Source: an uncultured Clostridium sp.
GTDB lineage: Bacteria > Bacillota > Clostridia > TANB77 > CAG-508
Assembly (NCBI GenBank): GCA_900557045.1
Contig: USQY01000017.1
Coordinates: 1-30,481 of the forward strand
Direction of reading: 5' to 3'
Length of the DNA: 30,481 bases
In this document: positions 16,320-24,487 of the stretch, one piece after another
Layout: each line of letters opens with the position of its first letter
Numbering within the stretch: the first letter of the stretch is position 1
The notes under the pieces: model-generated
Seen by the model: the letters and a program-made list of their open reading frames with translations, nothing else
The model's database searches: none
Told to the model about the DNA's origin: nothing
Made by a program: the position numbers and the translations under genes

Positions 16320-17369
16320 TTACAAATTTTTAAAATATTCTTTAATACACTCTTCAAGTTCCTGTCTATTTTCTATTTTATTTACAGCATCTCTAAACTT
16401 TGAAGCATCTTTACCATTTTTTATGTACCAACTAATATGTTTCCTCATTTCTTTTATTGCTGTTACCTCTCCTTTTTCTTCAACCTCTAAATTAATATGC
16501 TTTAGAATTACGCCGAGCTTTTCCTTATTTGAAACCATATTTTTTATATATATATTCCCATTATTAACTTCATAATTATTAAACTCATTATTATTAATTT
16601 GATTATTATTAATTTCATCACCATTCAAATAAGAAATTATTTCTTGAAAAATCCAAGGATTACCTAATGATGCCCTTCCTATCATTATTCCATCAACATC
16701 AGTTTCCTCAAACATTCTCTTTGCATCCTCTTTTGTTTTTATATCACCATTTCCTATAACCGGAATATGTACATTGTGTTTTACCTTTTTAATTATATCC
16801 CAATCAGCATTTCCAGAATAAAACTCATCTCTAGTCCTTCCATGTACTGTTATTGCAGACGCCCCTGCTTTTTCAATTATTTTTGCTGCCTCTACTGCAA
16901 CTATATTATTAGAATCCCATCCTTTTCGTATTTTCACTGTAACAGGCACCTTTGAAACTTTTACCACCTCTGTTACTATTTCCTCTACTAAAGGCAAATT
17001 CAATAATAACTTACTTCCATCACCATTCTTAACAACCTTAGGAGCAGGGCACCCCATATTAATATCTATAATATCAGCAAAATCGCTAACATATTTCGCC
17101 GCATACTTCATTGCCTCAACATCATTACCAAAAATCTGAACAGCTATAGGTCTTTTTTCATCTTTCATGTTTAATAGCAAATCCGTTTTTTTATCATTAT
17201 AAAACACCCCCTTACTACTAACCATTTCAGTATAAACTAACCCAGGTCCAAACTCCTTACATATCATCCTAAAAGGTCTATCTGTAATCCCAGCCATCGG
17301 AGCCAAAAAAACATTATTTTCAACCTTAACATTTCCTATCTCAATAGGCCTAATAAATTTACCTTTCAC
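16320..17369 (-). CDS. dusB: tRNA-dihydrouridine synthase (DusB family)
   Basis: This FMN enzyme reduces uridines in the tRNA D-loop. The TIM-barrel motifs are complete: APMAGITDRPFR at the flavin site, DINMGCPAPKVVKNGDGS with the catalytic Cys, TVKIRKGW, TVHGRTRDEFYSG, IPVIGNGDI and GIMIGRASLGNPWIF. I set the start at the GTG at 17369, which has AAGGAGG seven bases upstream and leaves 349 residues; the longer frame to 17447 adds residues unlike the family. An insertion of about 25 residues, rich in Asn and Ile, precedes the C-terminal helical domain (NNNQINNNEFNNYEVNN) and comes from an AT-rich trinucleotide repeat. In Bacilli dusB often neighbours translation genes; here it is isolated. Confidence 0.93.
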   Translation of the reverse strand: MKGKFIRPIEIGNVKVENNVFLAPMAGITDRPFRMICKEFGPGLVYTEMVSSKGVFYNDKKTDLLLNMKDEKRPIAVQIFGNDVEAMKYAAKYVSDFADIIDINMGCPAPKVVKNGDGSKLLLNLPLVEEIVTEVVKVSKVPVTVKIRKGWDSNNIVAVEAAKIIEKAGASAITVHGRTRDEFYSGNADWDIIKKVKHNVHIPVIGNGDIKTKEDAKRMFEETDVDGIMIGRASLGNPWIFQEIISYLNGDEINNNQINNNEFNNYEVNNGNIYIKNMVSNKEKLGVILKHINLEVEEKGEVTAIKEMRKHISWYIKNGKDASKFRDAVNKIENRQELEECIKEYFKNL

Positions 17370-17534
17370 TCCACTACCTCCTTCCAAACAACCACTAACA
17401 CCAATACCACATAAAATTTCGTTGTTTCCAAAATTTCGAAATATCACACAAACTATCTATATCAAACATTATTAACTATACCAACATCATCAATCATACC
17501 ACCACAAACAACATTCAAAAAAAACTTACCTAAT

Positions 17535-17712
17535 TCGGAGAAAGAAATTTTTACTTTTGAAAAAATAAACCTCCGACCTGAGCCCCCCAACATCTAACCA
17601 CAGTTATTATCGTAACAAGCCCAATCAACCAAGTATGCACTCCACCGCGTTTGAAGGAGTTTATTTTTTCAAAAGTAACAAATTTTTTCTCTCGGGCTAC
17701 CCCAAAAAAATG
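17535..17712. repeat. Palindromic repeat, copy 1 (about 178 bp)
   Basis: The outer arms (about 17536-17574 and 17656-17694) are inverted repeats of about 38 bases with a few mismatches. The inner part contains blocks shared with copy 2 (17577-17607 and 17636-17651). It lies between dusB and rodA and ends eight bases before the rodA stop codon. The C-rich tail before ATG-like bases at 17695-17712 is also shared with copy 2. It encodes no plausible protein. It could be a MITE-like mobile element or a structured RNA. Confidence 0.85.
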
Positions 17713-17719
17713 ATAATTT

Positions 17720-18826
17720 CTACTCCACAAACAAAGACTTCTTCCTTCTCCCACTCACATTAAGTACCAACCCAATCAAAATCAAATTAGTCAACAACGA
17801 ACTACCACCATAACTAACAAAAGGAAGTGGAACCCCAGTAATTGGCAATAGCCCCATAGTCATACCAATATTTTCAACCATATGAAATACAAAAACACCA
17901 GCAATTCCCATAGCAATATATGCCCCTTTATCATCCTTAGCAGTTTTTGCTATAAAAATTATTTTAGTAATCAACACCACATAAAGCACTATAACCAAAC
18001 CTGCTACCACAAATCCCATTTCCTCCCCTATAACAGAAAAAATAAAATCTGTTGTTTTAGGATACAAATACCCCAACTGAGTTTGATTTCCCTGAGTTAC
18101 TCCCATTCCAAATAACTGACCAGAACCAATTGCTAATTTAGATTGAATTATATTATACCCAGACCCTCTTGGATCTAAATTTGGATTTAAAAATACATCA
18201 ATTCTTGTTTTAGCATGCTCTGGCAATATAAATTTATATAATAATGGCAATATAACCACTGCTAAAATAATTGATATTATAATATATTTTTTATCAATTC
18301 CAGAAACCAAAAGCACAAAAACTGTTGCAACAATAAAAGCTATTGCTGTTCCATAATCAGGTTGTTTTACTATTAATATCACTGGAATTGCAACCACTAA
18401 TAAACATAGCATTAATTTTAATGGTTTACTTATTTCATCCTTTCCCTTTTCTTGCACTTTTGATATTACTAATGCCAACGTTAACATTACGAAAATCTTT
18501 GCAAACTCTGCCGGTTGTATTGAAAATGACCCAATAATAAACCAGCTAGTTGCACCATTTATTGGTTCTGTAAATAAAACTGCAATTAGCGAAATTAAAA
18601 TTAAACCATATGCTATTGGTGATATTTTTACAATTAACTCATAATCTATACATATAGCAGCTATCATTATTGGTATACTAATTCCTAACCAAATTAACTG
18701 TTTTATTAACTCATCATGTTCTGTACTTTGAGTTGCAGAATATAAAGCTATACACCCTATTGTTATTAAAATAGCAACACATATTAAAATAGACCACTCT
18801 ATATTTTTCAAAAACTTCTTATTCAA
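17720..18826 (-). CDS. rodA: Rod shape-determining protein RodA (SEDS glycan polymerase)
   Basis: This polytopic protein of about ten helices belongs to the SEDS family, which polymerises lipid II into glycan strands with a class B PBP. WFIIGSFSIQPAEFAKIFVML, LVSGIDKKY, LPEHAKTRIDVFLNPNLDPRGSGYN and TDFIFSVIGEEMGF are RodA/FtsW signatures, including the Asp-Pro loop; GVPLPFVSYGGSSLLTN closes it. I prefer the TTG at 18826, six bases after AAAGGAG (368 residues), over the ATG at 18856, which has no ribosome site and sits just downstream of a TATAAT at 18867-18872. RodA fits better than FtsW or SpoVE by length, but the three are hard to separate. The last codons are strongly G-ending, unlike the rest of the gene. 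Confidence 0.9.
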   Translation of the reverse strand: MNKKFLKNIEWSILICVAILITIGCIALYSATQSTEHDELIKQLIWLGISIPIMIAAICIDYELIVKISPIAYGLILISLIAVLFTEPINGATSWFIIGSFSIQPAEFAKIFVMLTLALVISKVQEKGKDEISKPLKLMLCLLVVAIPVILIVKQPDYGTAIAFIVATVFVLLVSGIDKKYIIISIILAVVILPLLYKFILPEHAKTRIDVFLNPNLDPRGSGYNIIQSKLAIGSGQLFGMGVTQGNQTQLGYLYPKTTDFIFSVIGEEMGFVVAGLVIVLYVVLITKIIFIAKTAKDDKGAYIAMGIAGVFVFHMVENIGMTMGLLPITGVPLPFVSYGGSSLLTNLILIGLVLNVSGRRKKSLFVE

Positions 18827-18923
18827 CTTTTTCTCCTTTGAAATTAATATTTTCATACTCAAATATATTATACCCTATTGGTAATATATTATCTCATGTT
18901 AACATTGCATATTAACTTATAAT

Positions 18924-18952
18924 AAAAAAGAAGATATTAATTCATATCTTCT
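18924..18952 (-). terminator. Rho-independent terminator after minE
   Basis: A nine-base-pair stem (18929-18937 with 18944-18952) overlaps the minE stop codon and is followed on the - strand by a T run (18924-18929). It separates minDE from rodA. Confidence 0.8.
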
Positions 18953-19520
18953 ATTCCTCGTCTGCACTCTTTTTATTTGCTGTTTTTCTAGTTCTTGTAG
19001 TAGCTTTAGTAGTAGTTGCCTTTTCTTCATCACTAACTTTACTTGTACGCTTAGCAACAACTTTTTTAGTTACTTTTTCTGTTTTAGTAGTTGATTTTTT
19101 AGCAGACACAGCCTTTTTTGTTCCAGCTTTTGTTGTTCTAGTTGATTTTGTTTTACTTGTTTTTGCATCTTTAGCTTCATTTTCAGCTATTTTTGCCTTT
19201 GTTAATTCTTCACTTTCTTTTTTCTTTTCCTCATTAATTCCCATTATTGGAATATTAGCATATAATGCAGGTGCTCCTGATGTACCATCATTATTTACTC
19301 TATTTTCTAATTTTACATCCATTTCTGTTTCATCAACATCAATGTATTTTTTAATAACATCTACAATTTCTTGTTTCATCATTTCTAAAAAATCTGCTGA
19401 AACATTTGCTCTATCTTGCATTAATACTAAATGAAGTCTTTCTTTTGCTGCATTTTTAGATTTATCAGCTTGTTCTTTTTTTCCCATTTTTTTTAAAAAT
19501 GTTGTAAAATTTTCTAACAT
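18951..19520 (-). CDS. minE: Cell division topological specificity factor MinE with a long basic C-terminal extension
   Basis: Residues 1-95 are a normal MinE: an amphipathic start (MLENFTTFLKKM), AKERLHLVLMQDRANVS with the MinD-contact helix, then the dimerisation sheet (MDVKLENRV). MinE stimulates MinD ATPase and so restricts the division inhibitor to the poles. Usual length is about 85-95 residues; here 189. The extra 90 (about 98-189) are Lys, Thr, Ala and Ser, without hydrophobic residues, and resemble the tails of histone-H1-like proteins. The ATG at 19520 has GGAGG eight bases before it. Its start lies 24 bases after the minD stop, so the two form one transcript. Confidence 0.92.
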   Translation of the reverse strand: MLENFTTFLKKMGKKEQADKSKNAAKERLHLVLMQDRANVSADFLEMMKQEIVDVIKKYIDVDETEMDVKLENRVNNDGTSGAPALYANIPIMGINEEKKKESEELTKAKIAENEAKDAKTSKTKSTRTTKAGTKKAVSAKKSTTKTEKVTKKVVAKRTSKVSDEEKATTTKATTRTRKTANKKSADEE

Positions 19521-19544
19521 CTTATATACCTCCAAATTTAGTAA

Positions 19545-20339
19545 TTATTTTCTTTTTAAAAAGCTAAATATTTTAGAGAAAAATCCCTCATCCCTACCAG
19601 GAATAGTTATATCTATATTTTCTCCTAATATTCTTCTAGCAATTTCCATATAACCTTTTCCTGAAGGAGCTTTTTTATTTGATACTGCTGGTTCACCTTT
19701 ATTTGTTTGTGTAATTATATATTCATCATCTGGAATTACACCAATCAAATCAATTGAAAGTAAATCAACAATATCTTCTACATCCATCATTTCTCCCCTT
19801 TTTACCATGTTAGGTCTTAATCTGTTTATTACCAATTCTGGATTTTTTATTTCTGCAGATTCTAATAAACCTATTATTCTATCTGCATCTCTTATAGAAG
19901 AAATTTCTGCTGTTGATACCACAATTGCCCTGTTTGCACCAGCTATTGCATTTTTAAAACCTTGCTCGATTCCAGCTGGACAATCTATTAGTATATAATC
20001 AAATTCTTCTCTTAATTTATCTGTTAAATCTTTCATTTGTTCTTCATTTACTGCACTTTTATCTCTTGTTTGGGCTGCGGGAAGTAAAAATAATTCTTCA
20101 AAACGTTTATCTTTTATAAGAGCTTGTCTTAATTTACATTTTTCTTCAACAACATCTACTATGTCATAAACTATTCTGTTTTCAAGTCCCATTACTACAT
20201 CTAAGTTTCTTAAACCAATATCAGTATCCACTAACACTACTTTTTTTCCACATAGAGCAAGGGCTGCCCCTAAGTTTGCTGTTGTTGTTGTTTTACCTAC
20301 TCCACCTTTTCCTGATGTTATAACAATAACTTCTCCCAT
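19545..20339 (-). CDS. minD: Septum site-determining ATPase MinD
   Basis: The 264-residue ParA/MinD ATPase has the deviant Walker A SGKGGVGKTTTTANLG (about 9-24), VDTDIGLRNLDVVMGLENR and the DCPAGIEQGF switch region. The end (EGFFSKIFSFLKRK) is the amphipathic membrane-targeting helix. MinD binds the membrane as an ATP dimer, recruits the division inhibitor MinC, and is released by MinE. A GGAGG lies nine bases before the ATG. No minC gene is present upstream, where it usually sits; the next gene upstream is cca and a promoter precedes minD, so minDE is an operon of two genes here. Confidence 0.97.
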   Translation of the reverse strand: MGEVIVITSGKGGVGKTTTTANLGAALALCGKKVVLVDTDIGLRNLDVVMGLENRIVYDIVDVVEEKCKLRQALIKDKRFEELFLLPAAQTRDKSAVNEEQMKDLTDKLREEFDYILIDCPAGIEQGFKNAIAGANRAIVVSTAEISSIRDADRIIGLLESAEIKNPELVINRLRPNMVKRGEMMDVEDIVDLLSIDLIGVIPDDEYIITQTNKGEPAVSNKKAPSGKGYMEIARRILGENIDITIPGRDEGFFSKIFSFLKRK

Positions 20340-20476
20340 TTTTTTATTCCTCCTATAATATTTGCAAAAATAAATTCTAAATTAATTTATTTTTTATTTT
20401 ATATACTTTTATTATTTATTATTTTTGCAAAAATTTATTTACCTAAAATAGTCATAAACTAAAAAGTTACCTATTT

Positions 20477-20505
20477 ATAATACATTAAAAATTGAAAATT
20501 GTCAA
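20477..20505 (-). promoter_or_regulatory. Sigma-A type promoter for minDE
   Basis: On the - strand TTGACA (20505-20500) and TATTAT (20482-20477) are separated by 17 bases. It lies about 138 bases ahead of the minD start, implying a long leader. This leader region (20340-20476) is AT-rich and shows no other clear element. Confidence 0.7.
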
Positions 20506-20609
20506 TTTTTGGTCTTCATTTTCTTCTATTAACCTATAATCCCCCTTAAGCCATACTTAACACCAACTATAGTTCACTTTCTTTTACTGTTTATTTTTAT
20601 TATACATTA

Positions 20610-21857
20610 TTACTCATTCTCCAACATATTTTTTAACCACACAATTCTTTCCTCATGCAACTTTTGTTTTAACTTCACACCCTCTTCAACTCCAAATTTT
20701 TCTTTTATATAATCACCATTTATCTCTTTTATCATCATATTCCCAATTTTAGCAAATTCTACTTTATCATCTTTAACACCCCTGCAATTTCTATCTGATT
20801 CCACAACTATTTCTAATCCTTCTAACCCCAATTTAGTTTTATAAATATTTTCTATAAAAGACACTTTTTTTGTCACGCCCATTTTGTTAAAAATACCACC
20901 TCTCATATGTTCTTTTGCTGCTGTTTTTCCACACTCTTTCCACAAAGTTGGCATTTTCAGGCTATTTGCAAATTTTACTACTTCACCAACACCCTTAATA
21001 TCATGTTCATAATGATGTGGATACAAATTCTTTGGTGTCAAAGCTTTACCTAAATCATGAACTAATGTTGCAAACCTTACTTTCTCATCAGTTGTTAATT
21101 TAGCACACATATCAACAGCCAACATTGTATGATTATAAGCATCACCTTCAGGATGATATTTAACTGGTTGTTCTACATTTATCAAATTATATATTTGTTT
21201 AAAATGAACATCTAGTACATCAGCTTTTTTTAGCACATTAAAAAATATTGATGGCCTATCCGTTTTTAACGCTTTTCTAAACTCATTGAAAACTCTCTCC
21301 TTTGATAATTCATTCAATTCTCCTTTTAAATTTTTCATTAATTCTAAAGTTCTATTTTCTATATCAAAGCCAAATTCACTTGCAAACCTTGCTGCTCTAT
21401 ACACTCTTAATGGATCTTCAACAAAACTTTGTGATGTTGCCCTTATGACTTTATTTTTTAAATCCTCCAGCCCCAAAAAAGGATCTATAACCTCATTTGT
21501 TAAAACATCTTTAGCCATTGAATTTATGGTTATATCCCTTCTTTTCAAATCCTCACATATAGTTATATCTTTATTAGTAACAACATCAAACTCAGTATGT
21601 CCCTTTCCAACCTTAGTTTCAACCCTAGCCATTGCAAACTCTTTTCCACCTAAATCATATACCTCAAAAGACTTTCCTCTTGCATACACTTCCGGAAACA
21701 ATTTGCAAAACTCCTCACTACTTAAACCCGTAACACAATAATCCTCATCACTAACCTCTTTACCCAAAAATTCATCCCTTACAGCTCCGCCTACTAAATA
21801 CAATCTCCCACCATTCTTTTCTATTTTATTTGCAATTTCATTTACATCTAACTCCAT
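20610..21857 (-). CDS. cca: CCA tRNA nucleotidyltransferase with HD domain
   Basis: This enzyme of 415 residues adds or repairs the 3' CCA of tRNA. The nucleotidyltransferase core has LYLVGGAVRDEFLG (about 19-32), the catalytic Asp pair in SDEDYCVTG, FDVVTNKDITICEDLKRRDITIN and RAARFASEFGF. A C-terminal HD-type domain (LVHDLGKALTP) resembles that of the enterobacterial enzyme, which has phosphatase or phosphodiesterase activity. The ATG at 21857 has GGGAGG only four bases upstream; a GTG eight codons earlier is possible. Codons across the gene favour G in third position more than neighbouring minD does. Confidence 0.93.
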   Translation of the reverse strand: MELDVNEIANKIEKNGGRLYLVGGAVRDEFLGKEVSDEDYCVTGLSSEEFCKLFPEVYARGKSFEVYDLGGKEFAMARVETKVGKGHTEFDVVTNKDITICEDLKRRDITINSMAKDVLTNEVIDPFLGLEDLKNKVIRATSQSFVEDPLRVYRAARFASEFGFDIENRTLELMKNLKGELNELSKERVFNEFRKALKTDRPSIFFNVLKKADVLDVHFKQIYNLINVEQPVKYHPEGDAYNHTMLAVDMCAKLTTDEKVRFATLVHDLGKALTPKNLYPHHYEHDIKGVGEVVKFANSLKMPTLWKECGKTAAKEHMRGGIFNKMGVTKKVSFIENIYKTKLGLEGLEIVVESDRNCRGVKDDKVEFAKIGNMMIKEINGDYIKEKFGVEEGVKLKQKLHEERIVWLKNMLENE

Positions 21858-22064
21858 AAAACCTCCCGTACAAATACTCACTTCATTTTCCTAATGCCAC
21901 TTCCATAAATTAATTTTTCCATCTCAATCAACAATTTTATACTATCACATTTTTTCATCAAACTAACGCTTTTACAACATCAGCTGCTTCATTCCACTTA
22001 ACACCATAATATCACTTTCCCCATCTCCAATCAACACCCTCTATCCCAAAATTTTCCAAATCTT

Positions 22065-22141
22065 AAAAACATTTTTTTCTCGCACAATCCCCCTCCCTCA
22101 CAAAAACATTTTTTTCTCTCGGCACCCACCCCCAAAAAAAA
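22065..22141. repeat. Two partial copies of the right end of the palindromic repeat
   Basis: Two consecutive units of about 37-40 bases (22065-22101 and 22102-22141) share the start AAAAACATTTTTTTCTC and C-rich ends, and match the last 40 bases of the full repeats (22306-22346 and 17672-17712). They lie in the 535-base gap between cca and the M23 gene, which otherwise holds only copy 2 and C-rich unassigned sequence (21858-22064). Confidence 0.6.
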
Positions 22142-22165
22142 TTTTTCCTTCCACCACCCCCTCCC

Positions 22166-22346
22166 TCGGAGAAAGAAATTTTTACTTTTGAAAAAACAAA
22201 TCTCCGACCTAAGCCCCAAAACATCTAACCCAAGTCATTATCGTAACAACCACCTCAAACACGCTACGCACTCCACCGCGTTTGGAGGAATTTATTTTTT
22301 CAAAAGTAACAAATTTTTTCTCTCGGCACTCACCCCCAAAAAAATG
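22166..22346. repeat. Palindromic repeat, copy 2 (about 181 bp)
   Basis: This matches copy 1 over its whole length, with the left arm near 22168-22205 and the right arm near 22284-22326. Both arms and several inner blocks are shared, including the segment ending CACTCCACCGCGTTTG. It is placed 48 bases ahead of the M23 gene start, so it may lie in that gene's leader. Confidence 0.85.
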
Positions 22347-22393
22347 TCATATTTCAAAACACCCATAATATAAATAAAAAGAGGTGTATTAAC

Positions 22394-22957
22394 TTGATAA
22401 TAAAAACTATAAAACTAAAAAAAATCTACCTTTCTCTCATATCACTCGCCACAATCATAACAACATTTTCCATATCCATATACGCATTTTCAAACAACTC
22501 CCTTCCATTCATATGGCAAAACCACCAACCCCAAAAAGACTACATCAAATGGGTAGACTTTACCCCAACCTATGAAGCGCTAAACCAAACATCAAAACTA
22601 GACATCGAATCACACAACAACCCAAACTCAACAGTTAAATACAATTGGATTGAACTACTTAGCTACTTAGCCTGCAAATATGGTGGAGATTTCAAAAGTT
22701 ACAACAGCAAAGACTTAACAGCCTTAACCGAAAAATTACAATCTGGTGCAACAATATCTGAACTAACCAAAAACATGAAATACTATTCATATTACTACGA
22801 AGCATACAACGCCGTTTTGCACGAATACATCGGAGAATATGAAATCGAAATTCCAAGCTCTAATGTATCAAAAGCTAATACCTCAGATAATAACAATACT
22901 TTAGACACCACAGAAAACACATCACCCCAACCTAAATACGAAAAAAAATATGCATAA
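22394..22957 (+). CDS. M23 family metallopeptidase, N-terminal part (frame interrupted)
   Basis: The first 187 residues of a secreted M23 endopeptidase: a signal or membrane segment (about 9-32), then a helical domain (IKWVDFTPTYEALNQ, NWIELLSYLACKYGGDF, NMKYYSYYYEAYNAVLHEYIGEYEIEI) typical of a clostridial M23 subfamily. A linker rich in Asn, Thr and Ser follows. The frame ends at 22957 just after eight A residues (22941-22948), and the protease domain continues in the -1 frame. The TTG start at 22394 has GAGGTG eight bases upstream. Codons here are strongly C-ending, unlike those of the second part. Confidence 0.8.
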   Translation: MIIKTIKLKKIYLSLISLATIITTFSISIYAFSNNSLPFIWQNHQPQKDYIKWVDFTPTYEALNQTSKLDIESHNNPNSTVKYNWIELLSYLACKYGGDFKSYNSKDLTALTEKLQSGATISELTKNMKYYSYYYEAYNAVLHEYIGEYEIEIPSSNVSKANTSDNNNTLDTTENTSPQPKYEKKYA

Positions 22958-23511
22958 AAGTTTTCCTTCCTATTGCCAAAAATTACTGCTTTAGCCATTA
23001 CGATGACTTTGGTAATTCTAGATCATATGGATATAAAAGAGTTCATCTAGGAAATGACTTAATGGGAAGTATTGGAACTCCTATAATTGCTGTAGAATCT
23101 GGTACTGTTGAAGCAATTGGTTGGAACCAATATGGTGGCTGGAGAATAGGAATTAGAAGCTTTGATAAAAAAAGATATTATTATTATGCACATCTAAGAA
23201 AGGATCACCCATATGCAATAAACTTATCTGAAGGAGATATAGTAACTGCAGGAGATGTTATTGGATACCTTGGCATGACTGGATACAGCACTAAGGAAAA
23301 TGTAAATAATATCAATATTCCACATCTTCACTTTGGTATACAACTAATATTTGATGAAAGTCAAAAAGAAGGTAATAATGAAATTTGGATTGACGTTTAC
23401 AATATCATAGAATTCCTAAGAAAAAATCAATCAGAGGTATACAAAGCTGAAGATGAAAAAGAATATTATAGAAAATACGATATTATTGATTCTGCATTAT
23501 TAGAGCAGTAA
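22942..23511 (+). CDS. M23 family metallopeptidase, catalytic part in the -1 frame
   Basis: This frame is open from a stop at 22933-22935 onward and encodes the peptidase domain: KVFLPIAKNYCFSHYDDF, then HLGNDLMG with the first zinc ligands (His and Asp), GTPIIAVESGTVEA, YYYYAHLRKDHPY and the HLHFG motif with the second His pair. It would cut peptide cross-links of peptidoglycan outside the membrane. The first ATG (23062) lies inside the domain, beyond the first His, and would give an inactive protein. Expression thus needs ribosome or polymerase slippage at 22942-22948, or one A is missing from the assembled sequence or the gene. Confidence 0.8.
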   Translation, partial: KKICIKVFLPIAKNYCFSHYDDFGNSRSYGYKRVHLGNDLMGSIGTPIIAVESGTVEAIGWNQYGGWRIGIRSFDKKRYYYYAHLRKDHPYAINLSEGDIVTAGDVIGYLGMTGYSTKENVNNINIPHLHFGIQLIFDESQKEGNNEIWIDVYNIIEFLRKNQSEVYKAEDEKEYYRKYDIIDSALLEQ

Positions 23512-23550
23512 TTATTGTAATATTTTATATTTATTAATGGAGTGATTATA

Positions 23551-24414
23551 TTGATACATTTTAAAGTATTTAAATTAAACTACAAATTAATAGCTCTTTC
23601 ATGTATAATAGTTTTTATATTATCTTATGTTTTTATAAATCATTTTGTAAAAGCAGAAGAAAACTCATGTATTAAAGTTCCTATAATTATGTATCATAGT
23701 ATTCTAAAATCACAAAGTGGAAACTATATAATACACCCCGAAACATTTGAAAGTGACTTAAAATATATACAAAATCATGGCTATACCACAATTACAATGA
23801 CAGATTTAATAAACTATGTTTATGAAGACTCTCCACTTCCTGAAAAACCTATAATAATTACTTTTGATGATGGCTATTATAATAACATTGGTTATGCGCT
23901 TCCATTATTACAAAAATACAATATGAAAGCAGTTATTTCTATAGTTGGTAATTATACAGATACATACACAAATTCTAATGAAGCTAATTTAAATTATAGT
24001 TATATACGTTGGAAAGATATTAAATCACTTATAGATGAAGGGACTATTGAATTTCAAAATCATACATACAACCTCCATAAAAACGCAAATGGTAGAAAAG
24101 GTTGTATGAAAAAAAATTATGAATCTTTAGAGGATTACGAAAACTTATTATCCTCAGATGTAATGAAATTGCAAAAAGAATTTGAGACCAATACTAACTA
24201 CATTCCCAACACATTTACATATCCATTTGGTGCAATTAGTAAAGATTCCACAAAAATTATAAAAGAATTAGGATTTAAAGCAAGTTTGTCTTGTACCTCA
24301 GGTGTAAATTTAATTTCAAAAGATCCAGAATGTTTATATTTGTTAAAAAGAAATAATAGAATTAGTGGGATTTCTAGTGAACAATTTTTTAAAAAGATTG
24401 ACTTTGTCAAGTAA
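23551..24414 (+). CDS. Secreted polysaccharide deacetylase (NodB domain)
   Basis: The 287-residue protein has an N-terminal membrane or signal segment (about 8-28) and a NodB deacetylase domain. Motif 1 is ITFDDGYYNN, with the catalytic base and metal Asp; motif 2 is HTYNLH, with the two metal His residues; motif 3 is FTYPFGA. These support a zinc-dependent enzyme that removes acetyl groups from GlcNAc or MurNAc in peptidoglycan or another wall polymer. The TTG at 23551 has GGAG eight bases before it; the GTG at 23542 does not. It follows the M23 gene by 39 bases in the same direction, so the two are likely cotranscribed. Confidence 0.88.
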   Translation: MIHFKVFKLNYKLIALSCIIVFILSYVFINHFVKAEENSCIKVPIIMYHSILKSQSGNYIIHPETFESDLKYIQNHGYTTITMTDLINYVYEDSPLPEKPIIITFDDGYYNNIGYALPLLQKYNMKAVISIVGNYTDTYTNSNEANLNYSYIRWKDIKSLIDEGTIEFQNHTYNLHKNANGRKGCMKKNYESLEDYENLLSSDVMKLQKEFETNTNYIPNTFTYPFGAISKDSTKIIKELGFKASLSCTSGVNLISKDPECLYLLKRNNRISGISSEQFFKKIDFVK

Positions 24415-24449
24415 AATTTGTAATTTTTTTTTGAAAAATTTAATTTTAG

Positions 24450-24485
24450 AAAAACGATGACTCAATAGGTAAGTCATCGTTTTTC
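24450..24485 (+). terminator. Rho-independent terminator after the deacetylase gene
   Basis: A 13-base-pair stem (24450-24462 with 24472-24484) is followed by T residues, about 36 bases after the stop codon. Confidence 0.9.
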
Positions 24486-24487
24486 TT

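Noticed and set aside
13213..22346. Repeats as a CRISPR array
   Set aside because: Copies are long, palindromic and widely spaced, with no regular spacers and no cas genes.
22188..22373. 61-codon frame and its reverse partner in repeat copy 2
   Set aside because: They follow the repeat arms and are not shared as frames by copy 1.
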